Origin: Phycisphaerales bacterium UBA7708
Lineage (GTDB): Bacteria > Planctomycetota > Phycisphaerae > Sedimentisphaerales > Anaerohalosphaeraceae
Assembly: GCA_002482415.1 (NCBI GenBank)
Contig: DLFY01000122.1
Coordinates: 2,215-15,133 of the forward strand
Length of the DNA: 12,919 nucleotides
Reading direction: 5' to 3'
The notes under the pieces: model-generated
Database searches by the model: none
Told to the model about the DNA's origin: nothing
The model's input: only the letters and a program-made list of their open reading frames with translations
Part shown: positions 1 through 6,989 of the stretch, one piece after another
Position numbering within the stretch: the stretch's first letter is position 1
Layout: each line of letters opens with the position of its first letter
Translations under genes and position numbers: made by a program

Positions 1-1
1 A

Positions 2-628
2 AATAATGCCCACAATTATATCGCCAGAATCTATAAGTCCATACAGGAAAACATTCCAAGAGAAAACCACATAGAGGTCATGAGGGAGATTCAGGCTCAA
101 AACAAGAGTGTTGCTGATTACAAAACCCGAAAGAAATATGTTTTGTACGTACTGAAACGATCAATCTCTGATCAGGAATGGCAGGAGTTTAATAATCTGG
201 TTGAGAAACTGGAACAAGAGGGCCAGTATGATGCCGATCGTTTAACAACCACGCTGGACAAGAAAACATCTAAGACGCATGATCCCAATGTAGCCGGTTA
301 TATCGGGATTACCGAACAAGACATCTATACCAGCGACTATAATTTTCTATACGGATGGCATTTTTACAATATTGGTGTCATGTCCTATCATCGTTTTACT
401 GCTGAATTCAATGATGAACAGCAAAATCGACCCAGGCTGCGTGAGCGTTTTGCCAAACAATTGATATCCAGCGCTTTTCACACCTTTGATATTCCCCGCT
501 GCACCTCTCCGCTGTGTGCCCGAGCTTATCCGAATGATATAGAGGAACACGATCGGAAAAAACTGGATCCCTGCTCAGAATGCCGCAAACAATTAGAACA
601 GAAGATTCGGGAATATCAGCATGATTAA
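2..628 (+). CDS. Archaemetzincin-like protein with degenerate catalytic site (5' partial)
   Basis: The reading frame is open from base 2, so the gene probably starts upstream of the window. The first in-frame ATG is at 80; an AGAGG lies only 2 bases before it, too close for a good ribosome site. Residues below are numbered from that ATG (182 aa). The C-terminal half follows the archaemetzincin (peptidase family M54) pattern: GQYDADRL near 48, GITEQDIY near 76, NFLYGW near 88, IGVMSYHRF near 98, then the active-site region. Archaemetzincins carry HExxHxxGxxHC; here the aligned residues are S130, S131, H134, D137, R140 and C141, so two of three zinc-binding histidines and the catalytic Glu are gone. 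The usual CxM is C146-A-R148. The second, structural zinc site looks intact (C141, C146, C165, C168), and the NDIEEHDRKK stretch before the last CxxC is family-like. Proteolytic activity is therefore unlikely; role unknown. The gene is A+T-richer than its neighbours (24 of 60 G/C at 301-360). Assignment rests on motif recall, not a search. Confidence 0.7.
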   Translation, partial: NNAHNYIARIYKSIQENIPRENHIEVMREIQAQNKSVADYKTRKKYVLYVLKRSISDQEWQEFNNLVEKLEQEGQYDADRLTTTLDKKTSKTHDPNVAGYIGITEQDIYTSDYNFLYGWHFYNIGVMSYHRFTAEFNDEQQNRPRLRERFAKQLISSAFHTFDIPRCTSPLCARAYPNDIEEHDRKKLDPCSECRKQLEQKIREYQHD

Positions 629-808
629 TATAAGGCGGATTGCCTTCGGCAGGATAATTTATCTCAAGCACGGGGGGTTGAGCTGCTTTGCGGGGTAAAA
701 ATTCGGGGTTGCGGGCGAACATAGGCGGGTTTGCCGTTATGGTTGATACAGACGGCTTATACGTACCCGGGATGGGATGCTTCAGGCCGGGGCGGGGAGG
801 GAATATTA
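629..808. other. Non-coding gap, nothing recognised
   Basis: This G+C-rich stretch lies between the archaemetzincin-like gene and the promoter of the HAF-repeat gene. It has runs such as CGGGGGG and GGGGCGGGGAGGG. I see no convincing ORF, tRNA, riboswitch or CRISPR. A TGCC-TTC-GGCA hairpin just after the upstream stop has only a four-base stem and no following T-run, so I do not call it a terminator. Confidence 0.5.
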
Positions 809-838
809 TTGACCTGAAACAGGGATTTTTGGTAGAAT
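809..838 (+). promoter_or_regulatory. Predicted sigma70-type promoter of the HAF/dockerin gene
   Basis: TTGACC (809-814) and TAGAAT (833-838) are separated by 18 bases; each differs from consensus by one base. The predicted transcription start is near 845, giving a leader of about 60 bases before the ATG at 908. The site is visible in the sequence; its use is inferred. Confidence 0.6.
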
Positions 839-897
839 TGCGGAGATATTAAGGGTATTTTGTCGCTTCACGGGTAATGTTAAATCCAATTTTTTTC

Positions 898-901
898 GGA
901 G
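898..901 (+). promoter_or_regulatory. Ribosome binding site favouring the ATG at 908
   Basis: GGAG at 898-901 directly abuts the first ATG (902) but sits 6 bases before the second (908). The spacing favours 908 as the start. The resulting protein begins with a clean signal peptide, MKRLIAGLCLCIMAG. Confidence 0.6.
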
Positions 902-907
902 ATGGTG

Positions 908-3280
908 ATGAAACGTTTAATTGCGGGACTCTGTCTGTGCATCATGGCCGGGGTGTCGATGGGGGCGAATTTGGTGTGGGATATTACGCCGCTGGAACCG
1001 ACGATATTCGGGAGTGGCCATACCGAATCGCGCGGATGGTCGATCAACAATAACAAACAGGTCGTCGGTGAAGTCTGGGGCATTGTCGATAATGTCCAGA
1101 CCGAACACGTTCCGGCGGTATGGGATTTCAGTGAGCCGGACAGCCTGGGGGTTAGCCACACGATGGTGACCACAATTCCATCGATGTACTTGAAATCCCC
1201 TTTTTTCCTTGAAATCAACGACCAGGGACAAGTTTGCGGACAATATACCTACGCTTATCCGGGAAGAGATGACGACTGGTCCTTCTTTACCCGGCCGATG
1301 ATTTATAATATCCATGACCGATCCGTCCGTGATTTGGGCTGCCTTGGAGACGACCAGGACGATGCTCCATTTCTGGATTATTATCTGGACTGTTACTCGG
1401 GTACCGGCATCGGGATTAATGATGCCGGGACTGTCGTGGGCAAGTCGAAGCCCGGAGAAACGAATATGTGGGGTCGAAGGGAGGCCGGATTCCCCGTGCC
1501 GACATTCTGGATGGGAGGAGGAGATCCTGTCGAAGCACCGGGGGAGCATGGGGGTTGGCTGGATAAAATCAACAATCAAAATCTGATCATCGGCGGGTAT
1601 ATGCCCGAGGGGGCCTGGGGGCCGGAAAGAGCCTTTAAGCAGTCCGGTTCGAGTCGAACCATGCTGCCGATGCCATCGGGACGGGATGGGTGGTCTTCAA
1701 CGGCCCGAGGTCTGAACGACCAGAATATGATTGTCGGAAGCATCTGGCCGGGGTTTAGCAATACCGAGGCCATACTCTGGCATCCCGAGTTGGGCATTGT
1801 GCAACTGCCCCCCTGTGCCGGATATGATTCTGCCGAGGCGCTGGCCATCAATAATTACGGCACAATCGTAGGGATCAGCAATGGCGCGGTGGTCTGGCTT
1901 GGGACAGGGGCAAATTATCAAGTCATTAATCTGGACATGTTCGCGGCACAGTCCGGGTGGCAATTGATGATGGCGTATGATATCAACGACGACGGATGGA
2001 TTGTGGGACGCGGACGATTCGACGGGCACGACATCGGATTCCTGGCACGTCCTCGACTGGATGAGAATCCGCCGCTGGCCAATCTGGATTCCGACAACAT
2101 CAGGAATGAAGACGGCCAAGTCCGTTTTACGGTCTTGTATTATGATGACAACGGCATGAATGAGGCATCACTGGATAATCATGATATCCAGGTGATTTAC
2201 CCGGACGGAACAGTCGCGGCAGCAACATTTATGTCCGTAGAAGAAGTTGAGCCGGAACCGGAGACAGGCAAGCGAAAATACGAAGCCAGATACAGCTTTA
2301 CGACGCCGCCGATCAATCCGATGCGTACAACGGCGATGACGCTTCGTGTTGAGGCTGCCGAATCCGAAGTGTCGGATCTGTCGGGGCGGTATGTGAAGAA
2401 AGGCTTAATCGGAGAACTGGAATTGACATTCCCGTCTTCGACAGCAACGATCATCAAGGGGTCGAGGCTGGATTTGCAGACCTCGACTGCAACCTGGACG
2501 TTTGAAACACATCTATACACCGGCCCGGCCAATCCGCTCATTGAGGTTCTGGGCGTCCAGTTTCAAACGCCGGGCAGCAGTACCTGGCGGACGATGACTC
2601 TGAATGGGGATGGAGACTGGAAGTATGTCCAGACTGCATCGCAATCAGGCGGCTTGTCGGCCTTTGCGGATGGGGATTATACCTATCGCATTACCCTGGA
2701 TTTCGGGGGGCCGCTTGATATGGATATGACATTCCGATTCGGGATGGACGCCGACGATTCCATCATACCCGCTCCGACATCCAGTCCCAGTATTGTCTAT
2801 CCGCAGCAGGGAAGCACTGTTTCCGGCAAAAACATCGTCCCGGCCTGGACGCTGCCGACGGATACATCGATAGCGAGCATCATCTGCCTGATTGTGGATA
2901 CCGCCAGCGGTGATGAAGTGTTCAGTGAAGTGATTCCAAACGGTACCGCCGGTTCGGCAAAGATGACCACCCTGCAGCCGGGTCATCACTATGACATGAC
3001 AGTCTATTTCTGTTCAGGTGATCATAATAATCCCGAAGAAGATGACTGGACCAGTTATAAGCTAAAATATACCTCAACGAAGGTCTCGTTTTTTACGCAG
3101 CAGCTTGTCGGGGATCTAAACAACGATGGGGCAGTGGACATGAAGGACCTGTCGCTGTTGTCGGCGCATTGGAAGAAGACTTCTTCTCAGGCCGGCTGGA
3201 AAGCTCCATACGACCTGCAGCCCAACGGCGCAATCGATATCGGGGACCTGGCGGCTATGGCACAGCACTGGTTAGAGTAG
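908..3280 (+). CDS. Exported HAF-repeat protein with C-terminal dockerin-like domain
   Basis: This is a predicted secreted protein of 790 aa with no enzymatic motif. The start at 908 rather than 902 is chosen from the GGAG spacing. Residues 1-20 form a signal peptide (MKR, hydrophobic core, cleavage after about GVSMGA). Residues ~40-375 contain seven copies of a short motif of the type INDxGxVVG (near 46, 103, 170, 221, 269, 314 and 359). These match the 'probable extracellular repeat, HAF family' and probably fold as a beta-propeller-like unit. Residues ~385-510 look like an Ig-like beta domain, with YYDDNGMNEASLDNHDI as its clearest stretch. Residues ~625-730 are another beta-rich, FN3-like segment. 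Residues ~735-790 form a dockerin-like pair of calcium loops (GDLNNDGAVDMKDL and DLQPNGAIDIGDL), each followed by a helix ending in HW. Such C-termini are frequent in Phycisphaerae surface proteins. The gene has its own promoter and converges on metX-metW. Binding partner and substrate are unknown. Confidence 0.85.
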   Translation: MKRLIAGLCLCIMAGVSMGANLVWDITPLEPTIFGSGHTESRGWSINNNKQVVGEVWGIVDNVQTEHVPAVWDFSEPDSLGVSHTMVTTIPSMYLKSPFFLEINDQGQVCGQYTYAYPGRDDDWSFFTRPMIYNIHDRSVRDLGCLGDDQDDAPFLDYYLDCYSGTGIGINDAGTVVGKSKPGETNMWGRREAGFPVPTFWMGGGDPVEAPGEHGGWLDKINNQNLIIGGYMPEGAWGPERAFKQSGSSRTMLPMPSGRDGWSSTARGLNDQNMIVGSIWPGFSNTEAILWHPELGIVQLPPCAGYDSAEALAINNYGTIVGISNGAVVWLGTGANYQVINLDMFAAQSGWQLMMAYDINDDGWIVGRGRFDGHDIGFLARPRLDENPPLANLDSDNIRNEDGQVRFTVLYYDDNGMNEASLDNHDIQVIYPDGTVAAATFMSVEEVEPEPETGKRKYEARYSFTTPPINPMRTTAMTLRVEAAESEVSDLSGRYVKKGLIGELELTFPSSTATIIKGSRLDLQTSTATWTFETHLYTGPANPLIEVLGVQFQTPGSSTWRTMTLNGDGDWKYVQTASQSGGLSAFADGDYTYRITLDFGGPLDMDMTFRFGMDADDSIIPAPTSSPSIVYPQQGSTVSGKNIVPAWTLPTDTSIASIICLIVDTASGDEVFSEVIPNGTAGSAKMTTLQPGHHYDMTVYFCSGDHNNPEEDDWTSYKLKYTSTKVSFFTQQLVGDLNNDGAVDMKDLSLLSAHWKKTSSQAGWKAPYDLQPNGAIDIGDLAAMAQHWLE

Positions 3281-3291
3281 AAGCTTGAGCA

Positions 3292-5109
3292 CTATCCGCC
3301 GTTCTGGTATTTGCTGGTGATATAGACCGCCTGGGAGGCCAGGAGGTTGGGGAATAGTCTGACGGCGATGGCACTGGAGCGGCCGATGGGGATTTTCTTT
3401 TCGATATAAATATTCTGCTCGGCGCAGAAGTCGTCGAAATCCTTGAGCGACAGGAAATGGATATTGGGCGAATTGTACCAGCGGAACGGCAATTGCCGGG
3501 TCTGGGGGGAGCGGCCGGTCAGGAGCATCTGCATACGGCAGGCCCAGTGGGCGAAATTGGGGAACGAGACAACCACCTTTTTACCGACGCGAAGCAGTTC
3601 CTTGAAGACTTTTTCCGGGTCACGGAGAGTCTGTAAAGTCTGTGACAGGATGACATAATCAAAGCTGTCGGTGGGGAACTGCGACAGGCCCCGTTCGATA
3701 TCGCGATGGATGACCGACAGGCCCCGCTCGACGGTGTGAACCACGAGGTCTTCTTCGAGTTCGATACCGGTGGCGGTGATATTTTTATCCTGAATCAGGC
3801 GGGCCATCAGCTCACCATCGCCGCAGCCCAGATCCAGCACACGGCTGTCGGGGGCGATGATTTTGTTAATCAATTCGTAATCGACGCGAAGCCGCTTGGA
3901 TCGCTCGATGGTCTTGAGCTGCCTGGATGGATGCTTTTCGGACAGGCAGCGTGAGCCGGTGCGAACCCGGTCCAGTGTCGATTCGAGGAATCCGGCAATG
4001 AGTCGATCCTGCGAGGCTGAATCCAGCAGAAAGGCGTCGTGGCCGTAGGGCGAATAGACATTGCAGTAGGTGACGTCCTTGCCTTCGGCACACAGGGCCT
4101 CGACGATTTCTTCGGACTGGGTCGGGGTAAACAGCCAGTCGCTGGAAAAGCTGACGATGAGGAATCGGCAGGTCACACGATTAAAGGCGTTACGCAGCGT
4201 ACCGTATTCGCGGTTCAGGTCGAAATAATCCATCGACTTGGTGATATACAGGTAGCTGTTGGCGTCGAACCGCTCGACGAAGGTCTGGCCCTGATAATCC
4301 AGATACGTCTCGACGGAAAACTCGGAATTAAAGTCGTACTTATATTGCTCGGCGCTGCGGAGTTCTCGGCCGAATTTCTCGCGCATGGACTGCTCGGACA
4401 GATACGTGATGTGGCCGATCATGCGGGCGATGGACAGCCCGCGGGCAGGCCCCTGTTCAGCCTTGTGGTACTGGCCGTTGTTGAAGTTGGGGTCACCGAG
4501 AATGGCGTTGCGGCCGACGGCATCAAAGGCTATCGACTGGGCATTGAGCCGCGTGGTCGAGGCGATGCAGATGGCACTGTCGATCCAGTCAGGCCAGGCG
4601 ATGGCCCATTGCAGGACCTGCATCCCGCCCATCGAACCGCCGACGACAGCCAGCAGATGTGAGACGCCGAGCTTTTCGAGCAGCAATTTCTGGACATTTA
4701 CGACATCTTCGATGGTAATAATCGGAAAATCCAGGCCATAGGGCATCCCCGTGGCGGGGTTAGTATCGGCCGGGCCGGTCGTGCCGGAGCAGCCGCCCAG
4801 AACATTAGAGCAGATGACGAAATAGACGTTGGTATCGATGGGCTTGCCGGGGCCGATCATCGCATCCCACCAGCCGGGCTTGCGGTCGTCGGGTTTGTTG
4901 TAGCCGGCGACGTGGGCATTGCCCGACAGGGCATGGCAAATCAGGATGGCATTGTCCTTTTCCGGGGACAACTGGCCATAGGTTTCATAGGCGACGTCAA
5001 TCGGCCCCAGGGTCTTGCCGCTTTTGAGGGTCAGGGGCGCATCTTGTTCCACGACCCGGACCTTGCGGGTTTGGACGATACCGACCGAGTTTTTCAAGTC
5101 TTTTTCCAT
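3292..5109 (-). CDS. metX: Homoserine O-acetyltransferase (MetX) fused to MetW
   Basis: This 605-aa protein joins two methionine-pathway proteins that are usually encoded by adjacent genes. Residues ~8-380 are MetX, an alpha/beta-hydrolase-fold acyltransferase that activates homoserine as its O-acetyl (in some members O-succinyl) ester. Visible are YETYG (41-45), CHALSGNAH (58-66), the nucleophile elbow GGSMGG with S159, the ARMIGHITYLS segment (228-238), and the other triad residues D324 (SSDWLF) and H357 (YGHDAF). Residues ~405-600 are MetW, a SAM-methyltransferase-fold protein with VLDLGCGDGEL (424-434) and an acidic stretch at 448-454. The linker at ~381-404 is short and polar, and no stop or frameshift separates the halves. 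The ATG at 5109 has no separated Shine-Dalgarno (AGG abuts it) and a promoter ends just upstream, so the mRNA may be leaderless. A GTG at 5052 preceded by AAGG is an alternative but would trim MetX-like sequence. The gene lies 63 bases downstream of the sulfite reductase gene. The acyl donor cannot be decided by eye. Confidence 0.95.
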   Translation of the reverse strand: MEKDLKNSVGIVQTRKVRVVEQDAPLTLKSGKTLGPIDVAYETYGQLSPEKDNAILICHALSGNAHVAGYNKPDDRKPGWWDAMIGPGKPIDTNVYFVICSNVLGGCSGTTGPADTNPATGMPYGLDFPIITIEDVVNVQKLLLEKLGVSHLLAVVGGSMGGMQVLQWAIAWPDWIDSAICIASTTRLNAQSIAFDAVGRNAILGDPNFNNGQYHKAEQGPARGLSIARMIGHITYLSEQSMREKFGRELRSAEQYKYDFNSEFSVETYLDYQGQTFVERFDANSYLYITKSMDYFDLNREYGTLRNAFNRVTCRFLIVSFSSDWLFTPTQSEEIVEALCAEGKDVTYCNVYSPYGHDAFLLDSASQDRLIAGFLESTLDRVRTGSRCLSEKHPSRQLKTIERSKRLRVDYELINKIIAPDSRVLDLGCGDGELMARLIQDKNITATGIELEEDLVVHTVERGLSVIHRDIERGLSQFPTDSFDYVILSQTLQTLRDPEKVFKELLRVGKKVVVSFPNFAHWACRMQMLLTGRSPQTRQLPFRWYNSPNIHFLSLKDFDDFCAEQNIYIEKKIPIGRSSAIAVRLFPNLLASQAVYITSKYQNGG

Positions 5110-5116
5110 CCTGTAA

Positions 5117-5145
5117 AGTATAATTCAGGGCAGCTCAGTTGTAAA
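5117..5145 (-). promoter_or_regulatory. Predicted sigma70-type promoter of metX-metW
   Basis: Read on the minus strand, TTTACA (5145-5140) and TATACT (5122-5117) are separated by exactly 17 bases; each is one base from consensus. The predicted transcription start falls at 5110 or 5109, the latter being the A of the metX ATG. No room remains for a SAM-type riboswitch or other leader. Confidence 0.65.
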
Positions 5146-5172
5146 GCGGCAAAATCGGGACGGCCCGGGACC

Positions 5173-5838
5173 TTAGCCGGCCAGAACCGCCGTCTTAAAT
5201 TCGTCCAGTCCCATTTCATCGACCATCACACCGACGCGGCGGTGTTTCTTGTCGGCGTGGGCCTTGTAATACTGGATGACCTTATCCACAATCGCCAGGG
5301 CCTCTTCGGTGCTGACGTCTTTGGCCAGTTCCTGAGCCAGACGGGGACGGGCACCGCCGTTGCCGCCGACCATGACCTTCCAGCCCTTGGCGGTTCCGAT
5401 GAGGGCGACATCCTTGATGCAGGTTTCCGCGCAATCGTTGGGGCAGCCGGAAACGCCAATCTTGAGCTTGCCGGGAAGCTGGATGCCGTGATATTTCTGG
5501 TCCATGAGCATCCCGATGCCGAGGCTGTCCTGCTGGCCGCGTTTGCAGAAGGTCGTGCCGGGACATGCTTTGATGCTGCGGACGCACAGGCCGACGGCCG
5601 CGCCCGGGGCAAGACCCAGGTCCGCCCAGACGGCATCGACCTGGTCTTCCTGAATGCCCACCAGGGCAATGCGGGCGGCGCTGGTGACCTTGAGAGCCGC
5701 AACGTGGTATTTATCCGCAACGTCGGCCAGCTTGCGGAGCGTATCGGGGCTGACCACGCCGCAGGGCAGGTGCGGTGCAATTGCATACGTCTGTTTGTCA
5801 CGCTGAATGATTACGCCTTTATCGCCATCTTGAAGCAT
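5173..5838 (-). CDS. Small siroheme/[4Fe-4S] sulfite reductase, assimilatory low-molecular-weight type
   Basis: This 221-aa protein belongs to the nitrite/sulfite reductase family. It has one ferredoxin-like half domain (residues ~8-75) followed by the siroheme/4Fe-4S domain (~80-165). The cluster and siroheme cysteines are visible as C92-x5-C98 (ACPGTTFCKRG) and C132-x3-C136 (GCPNDCAE); TSAARIAL at 52-59 resembles the siroheme-contacting strand. The length is close to that of the low-molecular-weight assimilatory sulfite reductase described from Desulfovibrio, which reduces sulfite to sulfide with six electrons from a low-potential donor. It is far shorter than CysI or NirA. The start is well supported: AGGAGA (5848-5843) lies a few bases before the ATG. 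It is followed after 63 bases by metX-metW and preceded on the same strand by korB across a 254-base gap. Cys genes in the same window favour sulfite over nitrite as substrate, though nitrite reduction cannot be excluded from sequence alone. Confidence 0.85.
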   Translation of the reverse strand: MLQDGDKGVIIQRDKQTYAIAPHLPCGVVSPDTLRKLADVADKYHVAALKVTSAARIALVGIQEDQVDAVWADLGLAPGAAVGLCVRSIKACPGTTFCKRGQQDSLGIGMLMDQKYHGIQLPGKLKIGVSGCPNDCAETCIKDVALIGTAKGWKVMVGGNGGARPRLAQELAKDVSTEEALAIVDKVIQYYKAHADKKHRRVGVMVDEMGLDEFKTAVLAG

Positions 5839-5842
5839 CGTG

Positions 5843-5848
5843 TCTCCT
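5843..5848 (-). promoter_or_regulatory. Ribosome binding site of the sulfite reductase gene
   Basis: AGGAGA on the minus strand lies 4 bases before the ATG at 5838. This is a strong Shine-Dalgarno that fixes the start. Confidence 0.7.
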
Positions 5849-5924
5849 GATATTATGGGTTTTGTTAAGCGAAATTTAGAACCATCAAATCACAACTGCT
5901 TTTCTTAAAAATAGTTACCACAGA

Positions 5925-6022
5925 TTGTCATTCCCGCGAAAAGCTTGTCCTCGCGCAAGCGGGGACGGGAATCCAGAGAACCAAATTCGAAAACTGGATA
6001 CCCGCCTTCGCGGGTATGACAA
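5925..6022. repeat. Inverted-repeat element of the 'CATTCCCGCG...CGGGAATCC' type (MITE-like)
   Basis: The ends are near-perfect inverted copies: TTGTCATTCCCGCG at 5925-5938 and the complement of TTGTCATACCCGCG at 6009-6022. Inside are a perfect 8-bp hairpin, ATACCCGC-CTTC-GCGGGTAT (5998-6017), and nested partial palindromes in the left arm: ATTCCCG pairs with CGGGAAT, GTCCTCGC with GCGGGGAC, and GCTTG with CAAGC. Short palindromes of this consensus are known as dispersed repeats in many bacterial genomes. I see no clear target duplication. It lies between korB and the sulfite reductase gene and could shape read-through or mRNA stability there. Confidence 0.8.
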
Positions 6023-6092
6023 GTCGGATTGCGAAGTATAAATAACTCGCTCTATTTACAGCAGAGCTACTATAAGTACAATGCCGCAAAAA

Positions 6093-6959
6093 TCAATATG
6101 AATTTATCAGGGTCTGGAGGGCCTGATAGTCCGGCGTCCGCTGGTACAGGGGGCGTTTGTCGGCCTTGTAGGTATTGGTCAGCTCGTGATAGGGCTTTTT
6201 GTCGGTGTTGATATAGAAGATGCCCAGGGGCAGCTTGCCGCCGCGGGATTCCTCGCAGGCCCGCTTGAAGGCGTCTTCGCGGCTGTGCGGGTCGTAGCTG
6301 CCTTCGAGGTAGTAGGTGTTGTCCTTGAACCACTGGAAGGTGTTGACTTTATTAAAGGACACGCACGGCTGGAAGATATCGACGAGGGCATAGCCGGGGT
6401 GGGTGATGGCTTTTTTGAGGACTTCCTTGGTCTTGTCCTGGTCGCCGATGAAGACGCGGGCGACAAAGGAGGCGTCCAGCGCAATGGCCACGGCCAGCGG
6501 ATTGAACGGCTCGGCGATGACGCCGTTGACCTGGACGGGGGTGACGAAGCCGCGGCGGCTGGTGGGCGAGGCCTGGCCCTTGGTCAGGCCATAGACCATG
6601 TTGTTGTGGACAATGTTGGTGATTTTGGGGTTGCGGCGGATGGTGTGGACAAAGTGGTTGCCGCCTTCGCCGTACATGTCGCCGTCGCCGCTTTCGGCGA
6701 TGACGGTCAGTTGCGGGTTGCTGACCTGGATGGCAAAGGCCGGCGACAGCGCCCGCCCGTGCAGGCCGTTGAAGGCATTGCAGCGGAGATAATGGGGTAT
6801 CTTGGCGGCCTGCCCGATGCCCGAGACCATGACTAAATGTTCCGGGGCGATATCCAGTTCCGCCAGCGCCTGCTTGAGGGCCTTCAAAATCAAAAAGTCC
6901 CCGCAGCCCGGACACCACGCGATGTCAATATTGCCCATGTCAAATGCTTTTGTATCCAT
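6093..6959 (-). CDS. korB: 2-oxoacid:ferredoxin oxidoreductase, beta (TPP-binding) subunit
   Basis: This 288-aa protein is the thiamine-diphosphate-binding half of a KorAB-type enzyme. The enzyme oxidatively decarboxylates a 2-oxoacid to an acyl-CoA and reduces ferredoxin. Visible motifs are WCPGCGD (15-21), [12 protein letters not shown] (46-57), LHGRA (66-70), the Mg/TPP site [12 protein letters not shown] (91-102) with NN at 119-120, and [12 protein letters not shown] (123-134). A further cysteine lies at 199 (FQPCVSF). In structurally known relatives, four cysteines of this subunit bind a [4Fe-4S] cluster. C16, C19 and C199 fit three of them, but the position corresponding to the fourth (SGIGC in those relatives) is Q50; C60 is a possible substitute. 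AAGGA lies about 11 bases before the ATG. The gene is 30 bases downstream of the TPR gene that separates it from korA. The 2-oxoacid substrate (2-oxoglutarate or another) cannot be fixed by eye. Confidence 0.9.
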   Translation of the reverse strand: MDTKAFDMGNIDIAWCPGCGDFLILKALKQALAELDIAPEHLVMVSGIGQAAKIPHYLRCNAFNGLHGRALSPAFAIQVSNPQLTVIAESGDGDMYGEGGNHFVHTIRRNPKITNIVHNNMVYGLTKGQASPTSRRGFVTPVQVNGVIAEPFNPLAVAIALDASFVARVFIGDQDKTKEVLKKAITHPGYALVDIFQPCVSFNKVNTFQWFKDNTYYLEGSYDPHSREDAFKRACEESRGGKLPLGIFYINTDKKPYHELTNTYKADKRPLYQRTPDYQALQTLINSY

Positions 6960-6989
6960 AGTCGTTTGTATCCTTCTTGCTTGTCTCGA

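Noticed and set aside
629..660. Terminator hairpin after the archaemetzincin-like gene
   Set aside because: The TGCC-TTC-GGCA stem is only four base pairs and has no T-run after it.
408..722. 104-aa minus-strand ORF overlapping the archaemetzincin-like gene and the gap after it
   Set aside because: About two thirds lies antisense to a gene with conserved motifs, and its protein shows no recognisable domain.
5110..5172. Possible SAM riboswitch or T-box upstream of metX-metW
   Set aside because: The gap is only 63 bases and is filled by the promoter; no aptamer fits between promoter and start.
4912..5850. 312-aa plus-strand ORF over metX and the sulfite reductase gene
   Set aside because: It is antisense to two clearly recognised genes, crosses their intergenic gap and promoter, and has a low-complexity G/A/D/V-rich composition typical of a shadow frame in G+C-rich DNA.
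5925..6022. CRISPR array from the repeated CCCGCG units
   Set aside because: The copies are inverted rather than direct, with no regular spacers; it is an inverted-repeat element.
6186..6836. 216-aa plus-strand ORF over korB
   Set aside because: It is antisense to korB, valine/glycine/aspartate-rich, without motifs or a ribosome site.
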